From assembly GCA_010092695.1 (NCBI GenBank), contig JAADJJ010000001.1, forward strand, positions 806,001 through 870,000: DNA of 64,000 nucleotides, read 5' to 3'. The translations under genes were made by a program, and so were the position numbers. This DNA is from Enterobacteriaceae bacterium 4M9 (lineage in GTDB: Bacteria; Pseudomonadota; Gammaproteobacteria; Enterobacterales; Enterobacteriaceae). Positions 37,357 to 46,818 of this stretch are shown one piece after another. Numbering within the stretch: position 1 is the first letter of the stretch; each line of letters starts with the position of its first letter. Below the pieces are notes generated by a model, which did no database searches, was not told the origin of the DNA, and saw only the letters and a list, made by a program, of their open reading frames with translations.

Positions 37357-38811
37357 TTATTTGTCTGTAGATGAAAGAAGTGGCGCCGGATTGGGCGCGC
37401 GGCCAAAGCGGTTACCGATAAGAAAACTCAGCAGGCTCAATAACAGCGACGGCACAATAGGGTGGAAACCCAGAATCTCCACTTTCAGAGTAGCAAGCAG
37501 CGCATACAGCACGCCGCCGACTATCATTGCGCTTAGCGCGCCCGACGCATTGGCGCGCTCCCAGTAAAGGCCGAGCACCAGCGGCCACAGGAATACGGCT
37601 TCCAGCCCGCCAAAGGCCAGCAGATTAAGCCAGATAATCATCTGTGGTGGCTTCCAGGCCGCGAGCAGTAGCAGAACACTCAGTACGAGCGTAATCACGG
37701 CTGACATACGTTTGAGGCGCTTCTCGTTGCGTTCGTCTTCCGGGTGCAGGTTTAACCATAAATCCTTCACGATTGTCGCGGAGGATTGCAGTAACTGTGC
37801 GTTGATGGTCGACATAATCGCCGCCATGGGGGCGGCAAGGAAAATACCGGCCGCCACCGGCGGTAGCACGGTAACCATCAGCGTTGGGATAACCTGGTCC
37901 GGGATCGCCAGATTTGGTACGACTGCGCGCCCCAGCGCCCCCGCCAGATGCATTCCCAGCATCAGCACGGCGACTACGATGGTGCCGATAATAATACCGC
38001 TGTGCACCGCCTTGCTGTCTTTATAAGAGATGCAGCGCACCGCCGTGTGCGGCAGGCCAATCACGCCAAAGCAGACCAGCACCCAAAAAGAGGCGAGGAA
38101 CGCCGGTGACAGAATATCGTCCGCGCCCTGTGGCGTCACAAGTTTAGGGTCGATTTGTTGCAACGTATTAACGGCACTGCTTAGCCCGCCTGCGGCATGG
38201 ACAATTCCGACCAGCAGCAAAATAGTGCCGATAAGCATGACCATTCCCTGCATGGCGTCATTCAGTACGCTGGCACGAAAGCCGCCAAATGCGGTGTACA
38301 GCGCGATGCTGATACCAAAAATCAGCAGCCCAGCCTCATAAGGTATGCCCGCAGCCGTTTCCAGCAGGCGTGCCCCGCCAATAAACTGCACGGTCATCGC
38401 ACCAATAAACGCAACCAGCAGGCTCAGACTTGCCAGCCATACCAGCAGTCGACTCTGGTAGCGGGCATAAAGCATGTCGTTAAGCGTGACCGCGTTATAG
38501 CGCCGGGCAAGGATGGCAAACTTCTTGCCCAGCACGCCAAGCGACAGCCAGACGGCAGGTAGCTGAATCATCGCCAGCAGCACCCAGCCAAGACCGTATT
38601 TGTAGGCAGCACCTGGCCCGCCAATAAACGAACTGGCGCTGATATAGGTTGCCGTCAGCGTCATCGCCAGCACAAAACCGCCCATTGAGCGGCCGCCGAG
38701 GAAATATTCGTTGAGGAAGTTGCCTTTCTCATGCCGTCGCATCGCCCAGACCGACAGGCCAAACACCACCAGTAAATAGGCAATCAGCGGCAGGATGACT
38801 TCAGTCTGCAT
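37357..38811 (-). CDS. panF: Sodium/pantothenate symporter
   Basis: PanF imports pantothenate, the coenzyme A precursor, with sodium. The 484-residue protein belongs to the solute:sodium symporter family with about 13 membrane segments; the family stretch YFLGGRSMGGFVLAMTLTAT lies at residues 36-55. It overlaps yhdT by 11 bases and precedes prmA. Confidence 0.97.
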   Translation of the reverse strand: MQTEVILPLIAYLLVVFGLSVWAMRRHEKGNFLNEYFLGGRSMGGFVLAMTLTATYISASSFIGGPGAAYKYGLGWVLLAMIQLPAVWLSLGVLGKKFAILARRYNAVTLNDMLYARYQSRLLVWLASLSLLVAFIGAMTVQFIGGARLLETAAGIPYEAGLLIFGISIALYTAFGGFRASVLNDAMQGMVMLIGTILLLVGIVHAAGGLSSAVNTLQQIDPKLVTPQGADDILSPAFLASFWVLVCFGVIGLPHTAVRCISYKDSKAVHSGIIIGTIVVAVLMLGMHLAGALGRAVVPNLAIPDQVIPTLMVTVLPPVAAGIFLAAPMAAIMSTINAQLLQSSATIVKDLWLNLHPEDERNEKRLKRMSAVITLVLSVLLLLAAWKPPQMIIWLNLLAFGGLEAVFLWPLVLGLYWERANASGALSAMIVGGVLYALLATLKVEILGFHPIVPSLLLSLLSFLIGNRFGRAPNPAPLLSSTDK

Positions 38812-39043
38812 GGCTATCCTCCAGCGGGATATCGCGGAACAACACGCGCACCATCAGCCAGCAAAGCAGAATAAAAATCAGTGGTACCAGCAGGCAGGCC
38901 ATTTCAAACCAGTGCGGCAGGCCGGTTGGGCCGATACTGGCATCCGGAATCCAGGCCGCAGCAATCCAGGCTGCGAGGTAGAGCAATGTCAGCCATACCG
39001 TCCAGCGCGCCTCTTTGTGGGCCTGAACAAAACGGTTATCCAT
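38801..39043 (-). CDS. yhdT: DUF997 membrane protein YhdT
   Basis: An 80-residue protein with two predicted membrane helices (TVWLTLLYLAAWIAAAWI and FEMACLLVPLIFILLCWLMV) of the DUF997 family. It is nearly always encoded directly before panF and overlaps it, so it may be a small accessory subunit of the symporter; that is inference. Confidence 0.93.
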   Translation of the reverse strand: MDNRFVQAHKEARWTVWLTLLYLAAWIAAAWIPDASIGPTGLPHWFEMACLLVPLIFILLCWLMVRVLFRDIPLEDSHAD

Positions 39044-39079
39044 TATTGTTTCCCGGGTTATCAGCTAAAGCGGCGATTG

Positions 39080-39113
39080 TAGGAGAAAAAAGAAAGGGCC
39101 GGAAGACCGGCCC
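39080..39113 (-). terminator. accBC terminator
   Basis: On the minus strand GGGCCGG-TCTT-CCGGCCC is followed by TTTCTTTTTT, 21 bases after the accC stop. Confidence 0.9.
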
Positions 39114-39133
39114 TGGTAGAGAATGATCAAAGC

Positions 39134-40480
39134 TTAGTCATGCAGACCGAGCTTTTTCTCCAGATAGTGGATGTTGGTACCACCGTGCTGGAAGTTCTCG
39201 TCACTCATAATGCGCATTTGCAGGTCGATGTTAGTCTTGATGCCATCGATGATAAGCTCCTGCAGCGCGTTGCGCATGCGGGCAATCGCCACGTCGCGGG
39301 TTTCACCGTAGCAAATAAGCTTGCCTATCATTGAATCGTAGTACGGCGGCACGGTATAGCCAGCGTAGATATGCGATTCCCAGCGCACGCCAAAACCACC
39401 AGGCGCGTGGAAGCGGGTGATTTTGCCCGGGCTTGGCAGGAAGGTGTTCGGGTCTTCGGCGTTGATACGGCATTCCACCGCATGACCACGCACTTCGACT
39501 TCTTCCTGTCTGATGGACAACGGCTGGCCTGCAGCGATGCGCAGCTGTTCTTTAATCAGGTCCACGCCGGTTATCATTTCGGTTACCGGGTGTTCAACCT
39601 GAATACGGGTGTTCATTTCAATGAAGTAGAACTCACCGTTTTCGAACAGGAACTCAAACGTACCCGCACCGCGATAGCCAATGTCCACGCAGGCTTTCGC
39701 ACAGCGTTCACCGATGTGGCGGCGCAGTTCTGGTGTGATACCCGGTGCCGGTGCCTCTTCGACCACTTTCTGGTGACGGCGCTGCATGGAGCAGTCGCGT
39801 TCTGCCAGGTAGATGGCATTGCCCTGGCCGTCTGCCAGCACCTGAATCTCGATGTGGCGCGGGTTTTCCAGGTACTTCTCCATATACACCATGTCGTTGT
39901 TAAACGCGGCTTTGGCTTCCGCACGGGTCATGGTAATGGACTGGGCAAGTTCGGCATCGCTGCGCACAACGCGCATACCGCGACCGCCGCCGCCGCCGGA
40001 GGCTTTGATGATAACCGGGTAGCCGATGCGTTTAGCATGGGCGCGGTTAGCATCCATATCGTCGCCGAGCGGGCCGTCGGAGCCTGGAACGGTCGGTACG
40101 CCGGCTTTCTTCATGGCGGTAATCGCAGACACTTTATCGCCCATCAGGCGAATGGTGTCGGCTTTCGGGCCAATAAAGATAAAGCCTGAGCGCTCAACCT
40201 GCTCAGCGAAGTTGGCGTTTTCGGACAGAAAACCGTAGCCCGGGTGGATAGCGACGGCACCGGTGATTTCGGCTGCCGAAATAATCGCCGGGATATTCAG
40301 ATAGCTTTTGACCGACGGAGCCGGGCCGATGCAGACGGTTTCATCTGCCAGCAGCACGTGTTTCAGATCTCTGTCTGCCGTGGAGTGTACCGCAACGGTC
40401 TTGATGCCCAGTTCTTTACAGGCACGCAGGATACGCAGAGCGATTTCACCACGGTTGGCGATAACAATTTTATCAAGCAT
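39134..40480 (-). CDS. accC: Biotin carboxylase subunit of acetyl-CoA carboxylase
   Basis: AccC carboxylates the biotin on AccB with bicarbonate and ATP, the first half of the committed step of fatty acid synthesis. The 448 residues have an ATP-grasp fold: glycine-rich loop KASGGGGGRGMR near 159-170, FEFLFENGEFYFIEMNTRIQ near 275-294, and a catalytic Arg in this last block. It lies 11 bases after accB, as in E. coli. Confidence 0.98.
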   Translation of the reverse strand: MLDKIVIANRGEIALRILRACKELGIKTVAVHSTADRDLKHVLLADETVCIGPAPSVKSYLNIPAIISAAEITGAVAIHPGYGFLSENANFAEQVERSGFIFIGPKADTIRLMGDKVSAITAMKKAGVPTVPGSDGPLGDDMDANRAHAKRIGYPVIIKASGGGGGRGMRVVRSDAELAQSITMTRAEAKAAFNNDMVYMEKYLENPRHIEIQVLADGQGNAIYLAERDCSMQRRHQKVVEEAPAPGITPELRRHIGERCAKACVDIGYRGAGTFEFLFENGEFYFIEMNTRIQVEHPVTEMITGVDLIKEQLRIAAGQPLSIRQEEVEVRGHAVECRINAEDPNTFLPSPGKITRFHAPGGFGVRWESHIYAGYTVPPYYDSMIGKLICYGETRDVAIARMRNALQELIIDGIKTNIDLQMRIMSDENFQHGGTNIHYLEKKLGLHD

Positions 40481-40491
40481 GGCGCGCCTCG

Positions 40492-40965
40492 TTACTCGAT
40501 GACGACCAGCGGCTCGTCAAATTCTACCGGTTGACCGCTTTCTACCAGAATGGCTTTCACCACGCCGGCTTTATCGGCTTCGATCTGGTTCATCATTTTC
40601 ATTGCTTCAACGATGCACAGCGTGTCGCCAACATTGACCTTCTGGCCAACTTCAACGAAGGCTTTTGCTTCCGGGCTTGGCGTGCGATAGAAGGTGCCAA
40701 CCATCGGAGAACGAACGAGGTGACCGCTCATTTCTGCCGCGGCGGCTGCCGGGGCTTCCATGACAGGCGTGGTGGCAGGGGCAACGGCGTTTGCCAGCTG
40801 CGGCTGCATCATGGGTGCGGCATAGGCCTGCTGCATCATCGGGATGCCCTGATTCGGGACCGCGCGACTGATACGTACTGACTCCTCACCTTCAGAAATT
40901 TCCAGCTCTGCAATGCCTGATTCTTCAACCAGTTCAATCAGCTTTTTAATTTTACGAATATCCAT
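40492..40965 (-). CDS. accB: Biotin carboxyl carrier protein
   Basis: AccB carries biotin between AccC and the carboxyltransferase AccAD. The 157 residues have an N-terminal helical domain, an Ala/Pro/Met-rich flexible linker (about 36-80) and the biotinyl domain with Lys123 in EAMKMMN; the protruding thumb segment SPMVGTFYRTPSPE is present. It is preceded by aroQ with a 21-base gap. Confidence 0.98.
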   Translation of the reverse strand: MDIRKIKKLIELVEESGIAELEISEGEESVRISRAVPNQGIPMMQQAYAAPMMQPQLANAVAPATTPVMEAPAAAAAEMSGHLVRSPMVGTFYRTPSPEAKAFVEVGQKVNVGDTLCIVEAMKMMNQIEADKAGVVKAILVESGQPVEFDEPLVVIE

Positions 40966-40986
40966 TTGGGGTTCCGTACTCTTTGT

Positions 40987-41439
40987 TTAGTTGGTATGTG
41001 ACAGGCGTTTCACCGCCGTCTGGAGTGCCCAGGAATAGCCATCAGCGCCTAATCCACAGATGACGCCAGTGGCAATATCAGAGAGATATGAGTGATGACG
41101 GAAAGGCTCTCGTGCATGCACATTGCTCAGGTGAATCTCGATAAACGGGATCTCAACTGCCAGCAGGGCGTCACGCAGCGCGACACTGGTGTGCGTGAAA
41201 GCGGCCGGATTAATCAGGATATAGTCAACGTTGCCTTTAGCCTGATGAATGCGGTCAATCAGCACATGTTCCGCGTTGGACTGCAGGTGGTCCAACGACA
41301 CATTCAGCGCTTCTGCTTGTGCGCGTAAACCAGAAACGATATCGGACAAAGTCATTGTGCCGTACTTCTCCGGTTCACGAGTGCCGAGCATATTAAGGTT
41401 CGGCCCGTTCAAAAGCAAAATTTGCAACTTATCCGCCAT
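40987..41439 (-). CDS. aroQ: Type II 3-dehydroquinate dehydratase
   Basis: AroQ dehydrates 3-dehydroquinate to 3-dehydroshikimate in the shikimate pathway; it is unrelated to the type I enzyme AroD. The 150-residue length is typical. Visible are LLNGPNLNMLGTREPEKYG with the catalytic Tyr26, NPAAFTHTSVALRDA, and EIHLSNVHAREPFR with catalytic His and substrate Arg. The ATG at 41439 follows GGAG; an upstream in-frame start would add an unrelated segment. It lies ahead of accBC, an order common in gamma-proteobacteria but lost in E. coli K-12. Confidence 0.97.
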   Translation of the reverse strand: MADKLQILLLNGPNLNMLGTREPEKYGTMTLSDIVSGLRAQAEALNVSLDHLQSNAEHVLIDRIHQAKGNVDYILINPAAFTHTSVALRDALLAVEIPFIEIHLSNVHAREPFRHHSYLSDIATGVICGLGADGYSWALQTAVKRLSHTN

Positions 41440-41549
41440 CGTGACGTTATCTCCTGCAATTCTCGTTGATACGACAAAATATACCTTCGATACCGCATTG
41501 TCACCCCCGGACGGGATGAAAATGTGAGGCACAAACCCGGAAGTGGCAC

Positions 41550-41555
41550 ATTATA
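41550..41555 (-). promoter_or_regulatory. Likely -10 box of the aroQ-accBC transcript
   Basis: On the minus strand a consensus TATAAT lies 111 bases before the aroQ start. No good -35 hexamer is seen at 16-18 bases. The long leader recalls the long untranslated leader of E. coli accB. Confidence 0.45.
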
Positions 41556-41671
41556 ATAACTTCAGCGCAAATAGCTGCTAAATACTGGTCTTATCAGGGA
41601 AGATGATCAACCACGTAACATGATTATCAGTACAAAATAAGAGGACTACGGCTGTGGCGTCGTAGAGTCAA

Positions 41672-42271
41672 TTAGCGCCACCAGCCGCGGAATTTGCGAT
41701 AGCGCAGGGCCAAAAGCACCAGTGCTGCCAGCAGATACAGGAGCGGCTGGGGGGATAATACTTTGACCGACCACAGATAGTGAACAGGGGCCAGTATCGC
41801 GACCAGATAGACGACGTTATGCAATCTTTGCCAGTTTCTTCCCAGTTTTCGCTGTGCCGCCTGAGTTGAGGTTAGTGTCAGTGCCAGTAGCAGCACCCAA
41901 CTGATAATCCCCAGCGTTAAATAAGGGCGACTCACCAACTCGCGACCCAGCAGCGCCAGGTTATTAAGACCCAGTTCCAGCAGGGCATAGCTGGTCAAAT
42001 GCAGCGTTGCCCAGGCAAAACACCACAGTCCCAGCAGACGGCGCACACGGATTAACTGAGGCTGCTTCGCGTAACGTGCCAGTGGCGTTATAAGCAGCGA
42101 TGCCAGCAGCAGCTTTAACGCCATTCTGCCGGTAAAGTGTTGAATATCTTTGGCCGGGTCCGCGCTGAAAAGCCCCTGGTTTGCGGCATAGAACAGCCAT
42201 AACATCGGCAGAAATGCGGCAAGATGAAGGATGACTTTTAGCCAGACAACCTGTTTTGCTGTAATGCGCAC
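41672..42271 (-). CDS. msrQ: MsrQ, haem subunit of the periplasmic Met-sulfoxide reductase
   Basis: MsrQ (YedZ) is a haem b membrane protein that passes electrons from the quinone pool to MsrP. The 199 residues hold about six membrane helices, with conserved histidines in IQHFTGRMALK, ATLHLTSY and LHNVVYLVAILAPVHYLW. The start is GTG directly after the msrP stop. The C-terminus is shorter than in E. coli. Confidence 0.96.
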   Translation of the reverse strand: MRITAKQVVWLKVILHLAAFLPMLWLFYAANQGLFSADPAKDIQHFTGRMALKLLLASLLITPLARYAKQPQLIRVRRLLGLWCFAWATLHLTSYALLELGLNNLALLGRELVSRPYLTLGIISWVLLLALTLTSTQAAQRKLGRNWQRLHNVVYLVAILAPVHYLWSVKVLSPQPLLYLLAALVLLALRYRKFRGWWR

Positions 42272-43273
42272 TCAGAAGTTCTCCTGCAAATTCAAACCGC
42301 GATACAGGGCGCTGACCTGGTCGGCATAGCCATTAAATAGCAGCGTGGGCTGGCGTTTCACGTCAAGAATACCGCCTGCGCCAATCACGCGCTCGGTTGC
42401 CTGCGACCAGCGTGGATGATCGACATGCGGGTTCACATTGGCGTAAAAACCGTACTCATTGGGTGCCGACAGGTTCCAGGTGGTCGGTGGGCGTTCCTCC
42501 TGCAGCCGGATGCTGACAATGGACTTGATGCCTTTAAAGCCATATTTCCAGGGAACTATCAGCCGCACCGGTGCGCCGTTCTGCGGCGGCAGCGCCTTGC
42601 CGTACACGCCAACGGCCAGCAGGGTTAGTGGGTGCATGGCTTCGTCAATACGCAGCCCCTCGACGTAGGGATAAGCCAGACCGCCGCCAATAAAACGGTC
42701 TTTCTGTCCCGGCATCTCTTCGGGGCGAAACAACGTCTGAAAGGCAACGTATTTGGCTTTGCTGGTGGGGGCGACGTCTTTAAGCAGTTTATGTAGGGAA
42801 AATCCCGTCCAGGGAATCACCATCGACCAGGCTTCAACGCAACGCAGGCGATAAATGCGCTCTTCAAGCGGGTAGCGTGTGGTCAGCTCGTCGTGAGAGA
42901 GGGTGAGCGGTTTTTCGACTTCGCCTTCTATGGTTAATTGCCAGGGATCGGTTTTCAGTATCCCGGCATTGGCTGCCGGATCGGCTTTATCTAAGCCGAA
43001 TTCATAGAAGTTGTTATATCCCGTGACTTTGTTTTCCGGCGTCAGCGGTAGTTCGGTCTGCCACATCGGTGGCATAGTGTAGTTGAGCGCTTTACCTGCC
43101 GGTGCAGGCGGGCGGTCATTACCCTTAAACCAGGAAAGCAGGTCGGCGTGGGCAGCGGCGGGCAACATCATTGTGCCCGCGCTGATGCCGAGTGCCTGAA
43201 GCACCCGGCGACGCTGCATCAGAAAAACCGCCTCAGCGGTAACATCCGCCTCGGTAAGCACTTTTTTCTTCAT
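42272..43273 (-). CDS. msrP: MsrP, molybdopterin subunit of the periplasmic Met-sulfoxide reductase
   Basis: MsrP (YedY) reduces methionine sulfoxide in envelope proteins. The 333 residues begin with a twin-arginine signal, RRRVLQALGISAGTMMLPAAAHA, for folded export with its molybdopterin cofactor. The Mo-ligand cysteine is in RCVEAWSMVIPW. It forms an operon with msrQ. In E. coli K-12 the pair is at another locus beside hprSR (yedVW); no two-component regulator is seen here. Confidence 0.97.
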   Translation of the reverse strand: MKKKVLTEADVTAEAVFLMQRRRVLQALGISAGTMMLPAAAHADLLSWFKGNDRPPAPAGKALNYTMPPMWQTELPLTPENKVTGYNNFYEFGLDKADPAANAGILKTDPWQLTIEGEVEKPLTLSHDELTTRYPLEERIYRLRCVEAWSMVIPWTGFSLHKLLKDVAPTSKAKYVAFQTLFRPEEMPGQKDRFIGGGLAYPYVEGLRIDEAMHPLTLLAVGVYGKALPPQNGAPVRLIVPWKYGFKGIKSIVSIRLQEERPPTTWNLSAPNEYGFYANVNPHVDHPRWSQATERVIGAGGILDVKRQPTLLFNGYADQVSALYRGLNLQENF

Positions 43274-43349
43274 AACCCATACTCATCACAGGAATGTTTG
43301 ATAAGTATTATGCATAAGTTAAAAAGAAAGAGATGAACACAAGCAGGGT

Positions 43350-44327
43350 TTAGCGTTTTATTTTCACCAGCGTACGGCCCTGTGCGCGGTTTTCCATAAT
43401 AGCGCTTGCGTATTCCGCGGCGCGTTCAAGGCCGATTTCTGTTGTCGCGGTTTGATAAAAACGGTGTGGCAGGTCGCGAGCCAGGCGCGCCCAGGCGGCC
43501 AGGCGGCGCGGGGTTGGCGTCATGACGGAATCCACTCCCTGCAACCGCACATTGCGCAGAATGAACGGCATCACCGTGGTTGGCAGTGCAAATCCACCCG
43601 CCAGGCCGCAGGCGGCGACGCAGCCACCGTATTGCGTTTGCGCCAGCACTTTTGCCAGTACGGTATCGCCAACCGTGTCGATGGCGCCGGCCCAGAGCTG
43701 TTTTTCCAGCGGTTTGGCATCGCTAAATTCATCGCGCCCAACAATGCGGCTGGCGCCGAGTTGGCGCAGATAATCGTGCGTGCTGGCGCGACCGGAGGCG
43801 GCCACAACCGTGTAACCGAGGGCGCTTAACAGCGCAACCGCGGTGCTGCCCACGCCGCCACTGGCACCGGTCACGAGCACATCGCCGCTTTGCGGCGTGA
43901 TACCGGCGTCTTCAAGCGCCATCACGCACAGCATGGCGGTGAAACCGGCTGTGCCGATAATCATCGCCTGGCGGCTATTTAATCCTTCAGGCAGTGGCAC
44001 CAGCCAGTCACCTTTGACCCGAGCCAGCCCGGACAGGCCACCCCAGTGGTTTTCGCCCACACCCCAGCCAGTCAGCACCACGTTTTGTCCCACATGAAAG
44101 CGCGGGTCTTCGCTATGGCGCACCAGGCCTGCGAAATCAATGCCAGGCACCATCGGAAACTGGCGCACAATTTTGCCTTTACCGGTAATCGCCAGCGCGT
44201 CTTTAAAGTTGAGACTTGAATAGTCGACTTCGACCGTAACGTCGCCTTCCGGCAACAGGGTTTCGTCCACCGGCTGTAGCGTTGCCAGAGTTTTGCCGTC
44301 CTGCTGCTCAAGGATCAATGCCTGCAT
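43350..44327 (-). CDS. acuI: Acrylyl-CoA reductase AcuI
   Basis: AcuI (YhdH) reduces toxic acryloyl-CoA to propionyl-CoA with NADPH. The 325-residue protein is a zinc-independent MDR-family quinone-oxidoreductase-like enzyme: N-terminal GroES-like domain (SSLNFKDALAITGKG, VPGIDFAG) and the NADP Rossmann motif TGASGGVGSTAVAL near residues 153-166. The ATG at 44327 with GGAGAATTTCT upstream is the E. coli start; a further 16 codons upstream are not conserved. Confidence 0.96.
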   Translation of the reverse strand: MQALILEQQDGKTLATLQPVDETLLPEGDVTVEVDYSSLNFKDALAITGKGKIVRQFPMVPGIDFAGLVRHSEDPRFHVGQNVVLTGWGVGENHWGGLSGLARVKGDWLVPLPEGLNSRQAMIIGTAGFTAMLCVMALEDAGITPQSGDVLVTGASGGVGSTAVALLSALGYTVVAASGRASTHDYLRQLGASRIVGRDEFSDAKPLEKQLWAGAIDTVGDTVLAKVLAQTQYGGCVAACGLAGGFALPTTVMPFILRNVRLQGVDSVMTPTPRRLAAWARLARDLPHRFYQTATTEIGLERAAEYASAIMENRAQGRTLVKIKR

Positions 44328-44559
44328 AGAAATTCTCCTGAAGGGGATAAATGCTTTCGGATGAACTGTTTTCACTACTATACTCGTATCAATTGGCGAA
44401 AATTCTCATTTGCGCAAGAAAGTACACAGTCGTTTACATTAAATTTGATACAGTACTCGCACTGCATATGAGTTAGTGCTTACTTTATGACTAACGGATT
44501 TGTGCCGGGGCACAGTGACGTGTCGCAGATCCAAATTATCCTACGGAGTTAACACAAGG

Positions 44560-46500
44560 ATGCGCTTAACGACGAGAATTACTGCCTTTGCGGCGTTGCT
44601 GACGGGGATGGCTATCTTTGTCACGCTGCTTGGGGCGTCATGGAGTTTCTACCAGTCTATCCACGAAAAGGTAGGGCAGCGTATTGATGCTGTCGTGACG
44701 CTGGTGGACATCGATCTGCTCACTCATTCCCCGCAGCAAATGGGGGAATTGCTCAATCCTGTGATGCTGCCGCTCGATATCTCGCGCGTGACGATAACCT
44801 CAGGAAAAACGGTTGTTCTGAACCATGAGCTTAAGGCGAGCTATCTCCATGTTAAGCAGCAGTATATTACCCGCACGCACACTACCCGCCTGATAAAACA
44901 CCCCAGCTTTATTATCGAAATTGTCTACCGTGACCCTATCAATGACTATTTCCACTCGCTGGTGACTACCGCGCCCTTGTCTGTCGCTATTTTGTTGATG
45001 ATTGCTATGGTGCTGTGCGCCTCGCACTGGGTTCGCCGGCAGTTTACCGGGCTGGAATTGTTAGATAATCGTGCCACACGCATTCTTAATGGCGAGCGTG
45101 GTAAAGAGGTCACGGGCTCAGTGCATGAATGGCCCGCCCGCACCAGCAGCGCGCTGGATATTTTGCTTAGAGAGCTTCAGCATGCCAGCGAGCAGCGCAG
45201 CCGCGTGGGTACGCTTATTCGCTCCTATGCCGCTCAGGATGCGCAAACCGGCCTTAATAACCGGCTTTTTTTCGAAAACCAGCTTGCCACACTGCTTGAA
45301 GACCACGAACAGGTGGGCACGCATGGCGTGGTGATGATGCTGCGCCTGCCAGATTTCGACATCCTGCGAGAAACCTGGGGACGCGGTGCAGTTGAAGATT
45401 ATCTTTACTCACTCATTAACCTGCTTTCTACCTTTATTATGCGTTACCCTGGCGCGCTGTTGGCACGCTATTACCAGAGCGACTTCGCCGTTTTGCTGCC
45501 GCACAGTACGCTCAAAGATGCCGATGGTATTGCCGGCCAGTTGCTGAATTCGCTGGATGCACTGCCGTCCACCCGCATGATTGACCGTCATGACATGCTG
45601 CATATCGGTATTTGTACCTGGAACAGCGGCCAGACGGTGGAGCAGGTGATGGAACACGCCGAGGAAGCGGCGCGCAACGCGGTGCTTCAGGGCAGTAACG
45701 GCTGGGCGGTATACAGCCGTGCGCAGCCGGATAAAGGCCGTGGCAATGTGAAATGGCGCACCATGCTTGAAGATATGATGCGACGCGGCGGCCCGCGTTT
45801 GTATCAAAAACCCGCCGTCATGCGCGATGGTCTGGTGCATCACCGCGAGATTATGTGTCGCATCTTTGATGGCGAGCAGGAAGTGCTGCCAGCGGAATAT
45901 ATGCCGCTGGTTCAACAGTTCGGTCTGGCAGAGCAGTATGATCGACTGTTGATTTCGCGCATCATTCCGCTGCTGCGCTTCTGGCCGGAAGAAACGCTGG
46001 CCATTCCGGTAACGGTTGAGTCGCTGCTGCGTCGCCCGTTCCAGCGCTGGCTGCGTGACACGCTCATGCAGAATGAAAAAACGCTCCGAAGCCGAATTCT
46101 TTTTGAACTTGCAGAGGATGATGTTTGTCAACATATCAGCCGTTTACAGCCTGTCATTCGCCTGATAAAAGCGCTCGGTCCGCGAGTCGCCGTGACGCAG
46201 GCGGGATTAACGCTGGTCAGCACAGCGTATATCCAGGAGTTAGAGCCGGAGTTGATTAAGCTACATCCGGCGCTGGTGCGTAATATTGACAGGCGTACCG
46301 AGAACCAGTTGCTGGTGGGCAGCCTGGTGGAGGCCTGCAGCGGTACGCGTGCCAGAGTCGTGGCAGCGGGAACCCGCACGCGGGGCGAATGGCTGATGCT
46401 GATTGAAAAGGGTGTTTCCGGTGCGCAGGGCGATTTCTTTGTGGGCTCCCGTCCGCTTGACAGCAACGTGAAAAAATATTCGCACAGATACCCTGTTTAA
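44560..46500 (+). CDS. csrD: CsrD, regulator of CsrB/CsrC RNA decay
   Basis: CsrD targets the regulatory RNAs CsrB and CsrC for RNase E decay and so frees CsrA. The 646 residues match E. coli in length: two membrane helices flanking a periplasmic segment, a HAMP-like region near 150-210, then degenerate GGDEF and EAL domains. The GGDEF signature reads YQSDF and the EAL signature EIM, so neither c-di-GMP synthesis nor cleavage is expected. It lies upstream of mreB as in E. coli. Confidence 0.97.
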   Translation: MRLTTRITAFAALLTGMAIFVTLLGASWSFYQSIHEKVGQRIDAVVTLVDIDLLTHSPQQMGELLNPVMLPLDISRVTITSGKTVVLNHELKASYLHVKQQYITRTHTTRLIKHPSFIIEIVYRDPINDYFHSLVTTAPLSVAILLMIAMVLCASHWVRRQFTGLELLDNRATRILNGERGKEVTGSVHEWPARTSSALDILLRELQHASEQRSRVGTLIRSYAAQDAQTGLNNRLFFENQLATLLEDHEQVGTHGVVMMLRLPDFDILRETWGRGAVEDYLYSLINLLSTFIMRYPGALLARYYQSDFAVLLPHSTLKDADGIAGQLLNSLDALPSTRMIDRHDMLHIGICTWNSGQTVEQVMEHAEEAARNAVLQGSNGWAVYSRAQPDKGRGNVKWRTMLEDMMRRGGPRLYQKPAVMRDGLVHHREIMCRIFDGEQEVLPAEYMPLVQQFGLAEQYDRLLISRIIPLLRFWPEETLAIPVTVESLLRRPFQRWLRDTLMQNEKTLRSRILFELAEDDVCQHISRLQPVIRLIKALGPRVAVTQAGLTLVSTAYIQELEPELIKLHPALVRNIDRRTENQLLVGSLVEACSGTRARVVAAGTRTRGEWLMLIEKGVSGAQGDFFVGSRPLDSNVKKYSHRYPV

Positions 46501-46818
46501 TCTGTCGTTTGGCTGGTTTTCACGTAGAATGTTGCGCGCTGCATCATAAGGGGGCTTTGTGCCTGCCGGCGACATCGCAGTATTGATTAGAGACGCGGGT
46601 TTATGGCAACCCACGGTTACCGGGCACAGGACGTTGTACTACTCATCGCCTTTTTCTTCATTTCTCTGATGAAGAGTGTGTCTGAGTGTAACGGGTGACA
46701 TAAACCGCACTATTTTTCACCGGAGCAGAACGTTTTTTGCGCCTTGTCGCTGCTTCGCGTGGTTGGTAAAGTAAGCGGATTTTGTTTTCCGCCCCAGCTT
46801 TCAGGATTATCCCTTAGT
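46501..46818 (+). promoter_or_regulatory. csrD-mreB intergenic region
   Basis: About 318 bases without a gene, holding the mreB promoter region. A TAGAAT -10-like box occurs near 46525, and T-rich stretches occur near 46650 and 46735. No clear terminator for csrD is seen, so partial readthrough is possible. Confidence 0.5.

Noticed and set aside
39371..40189. A 272-codon open frame antisense to accC
   Set aside because: It mirrors the accC reading frame and has no independent support.
44800..46134. CsrD as an active diguanylate cyclase or phosphodiesterase
   Set aside because: The GGDEF and EAL signature residues are replaced (YQSDF and EIM), as in the non-catalytic E. coli CsrD.
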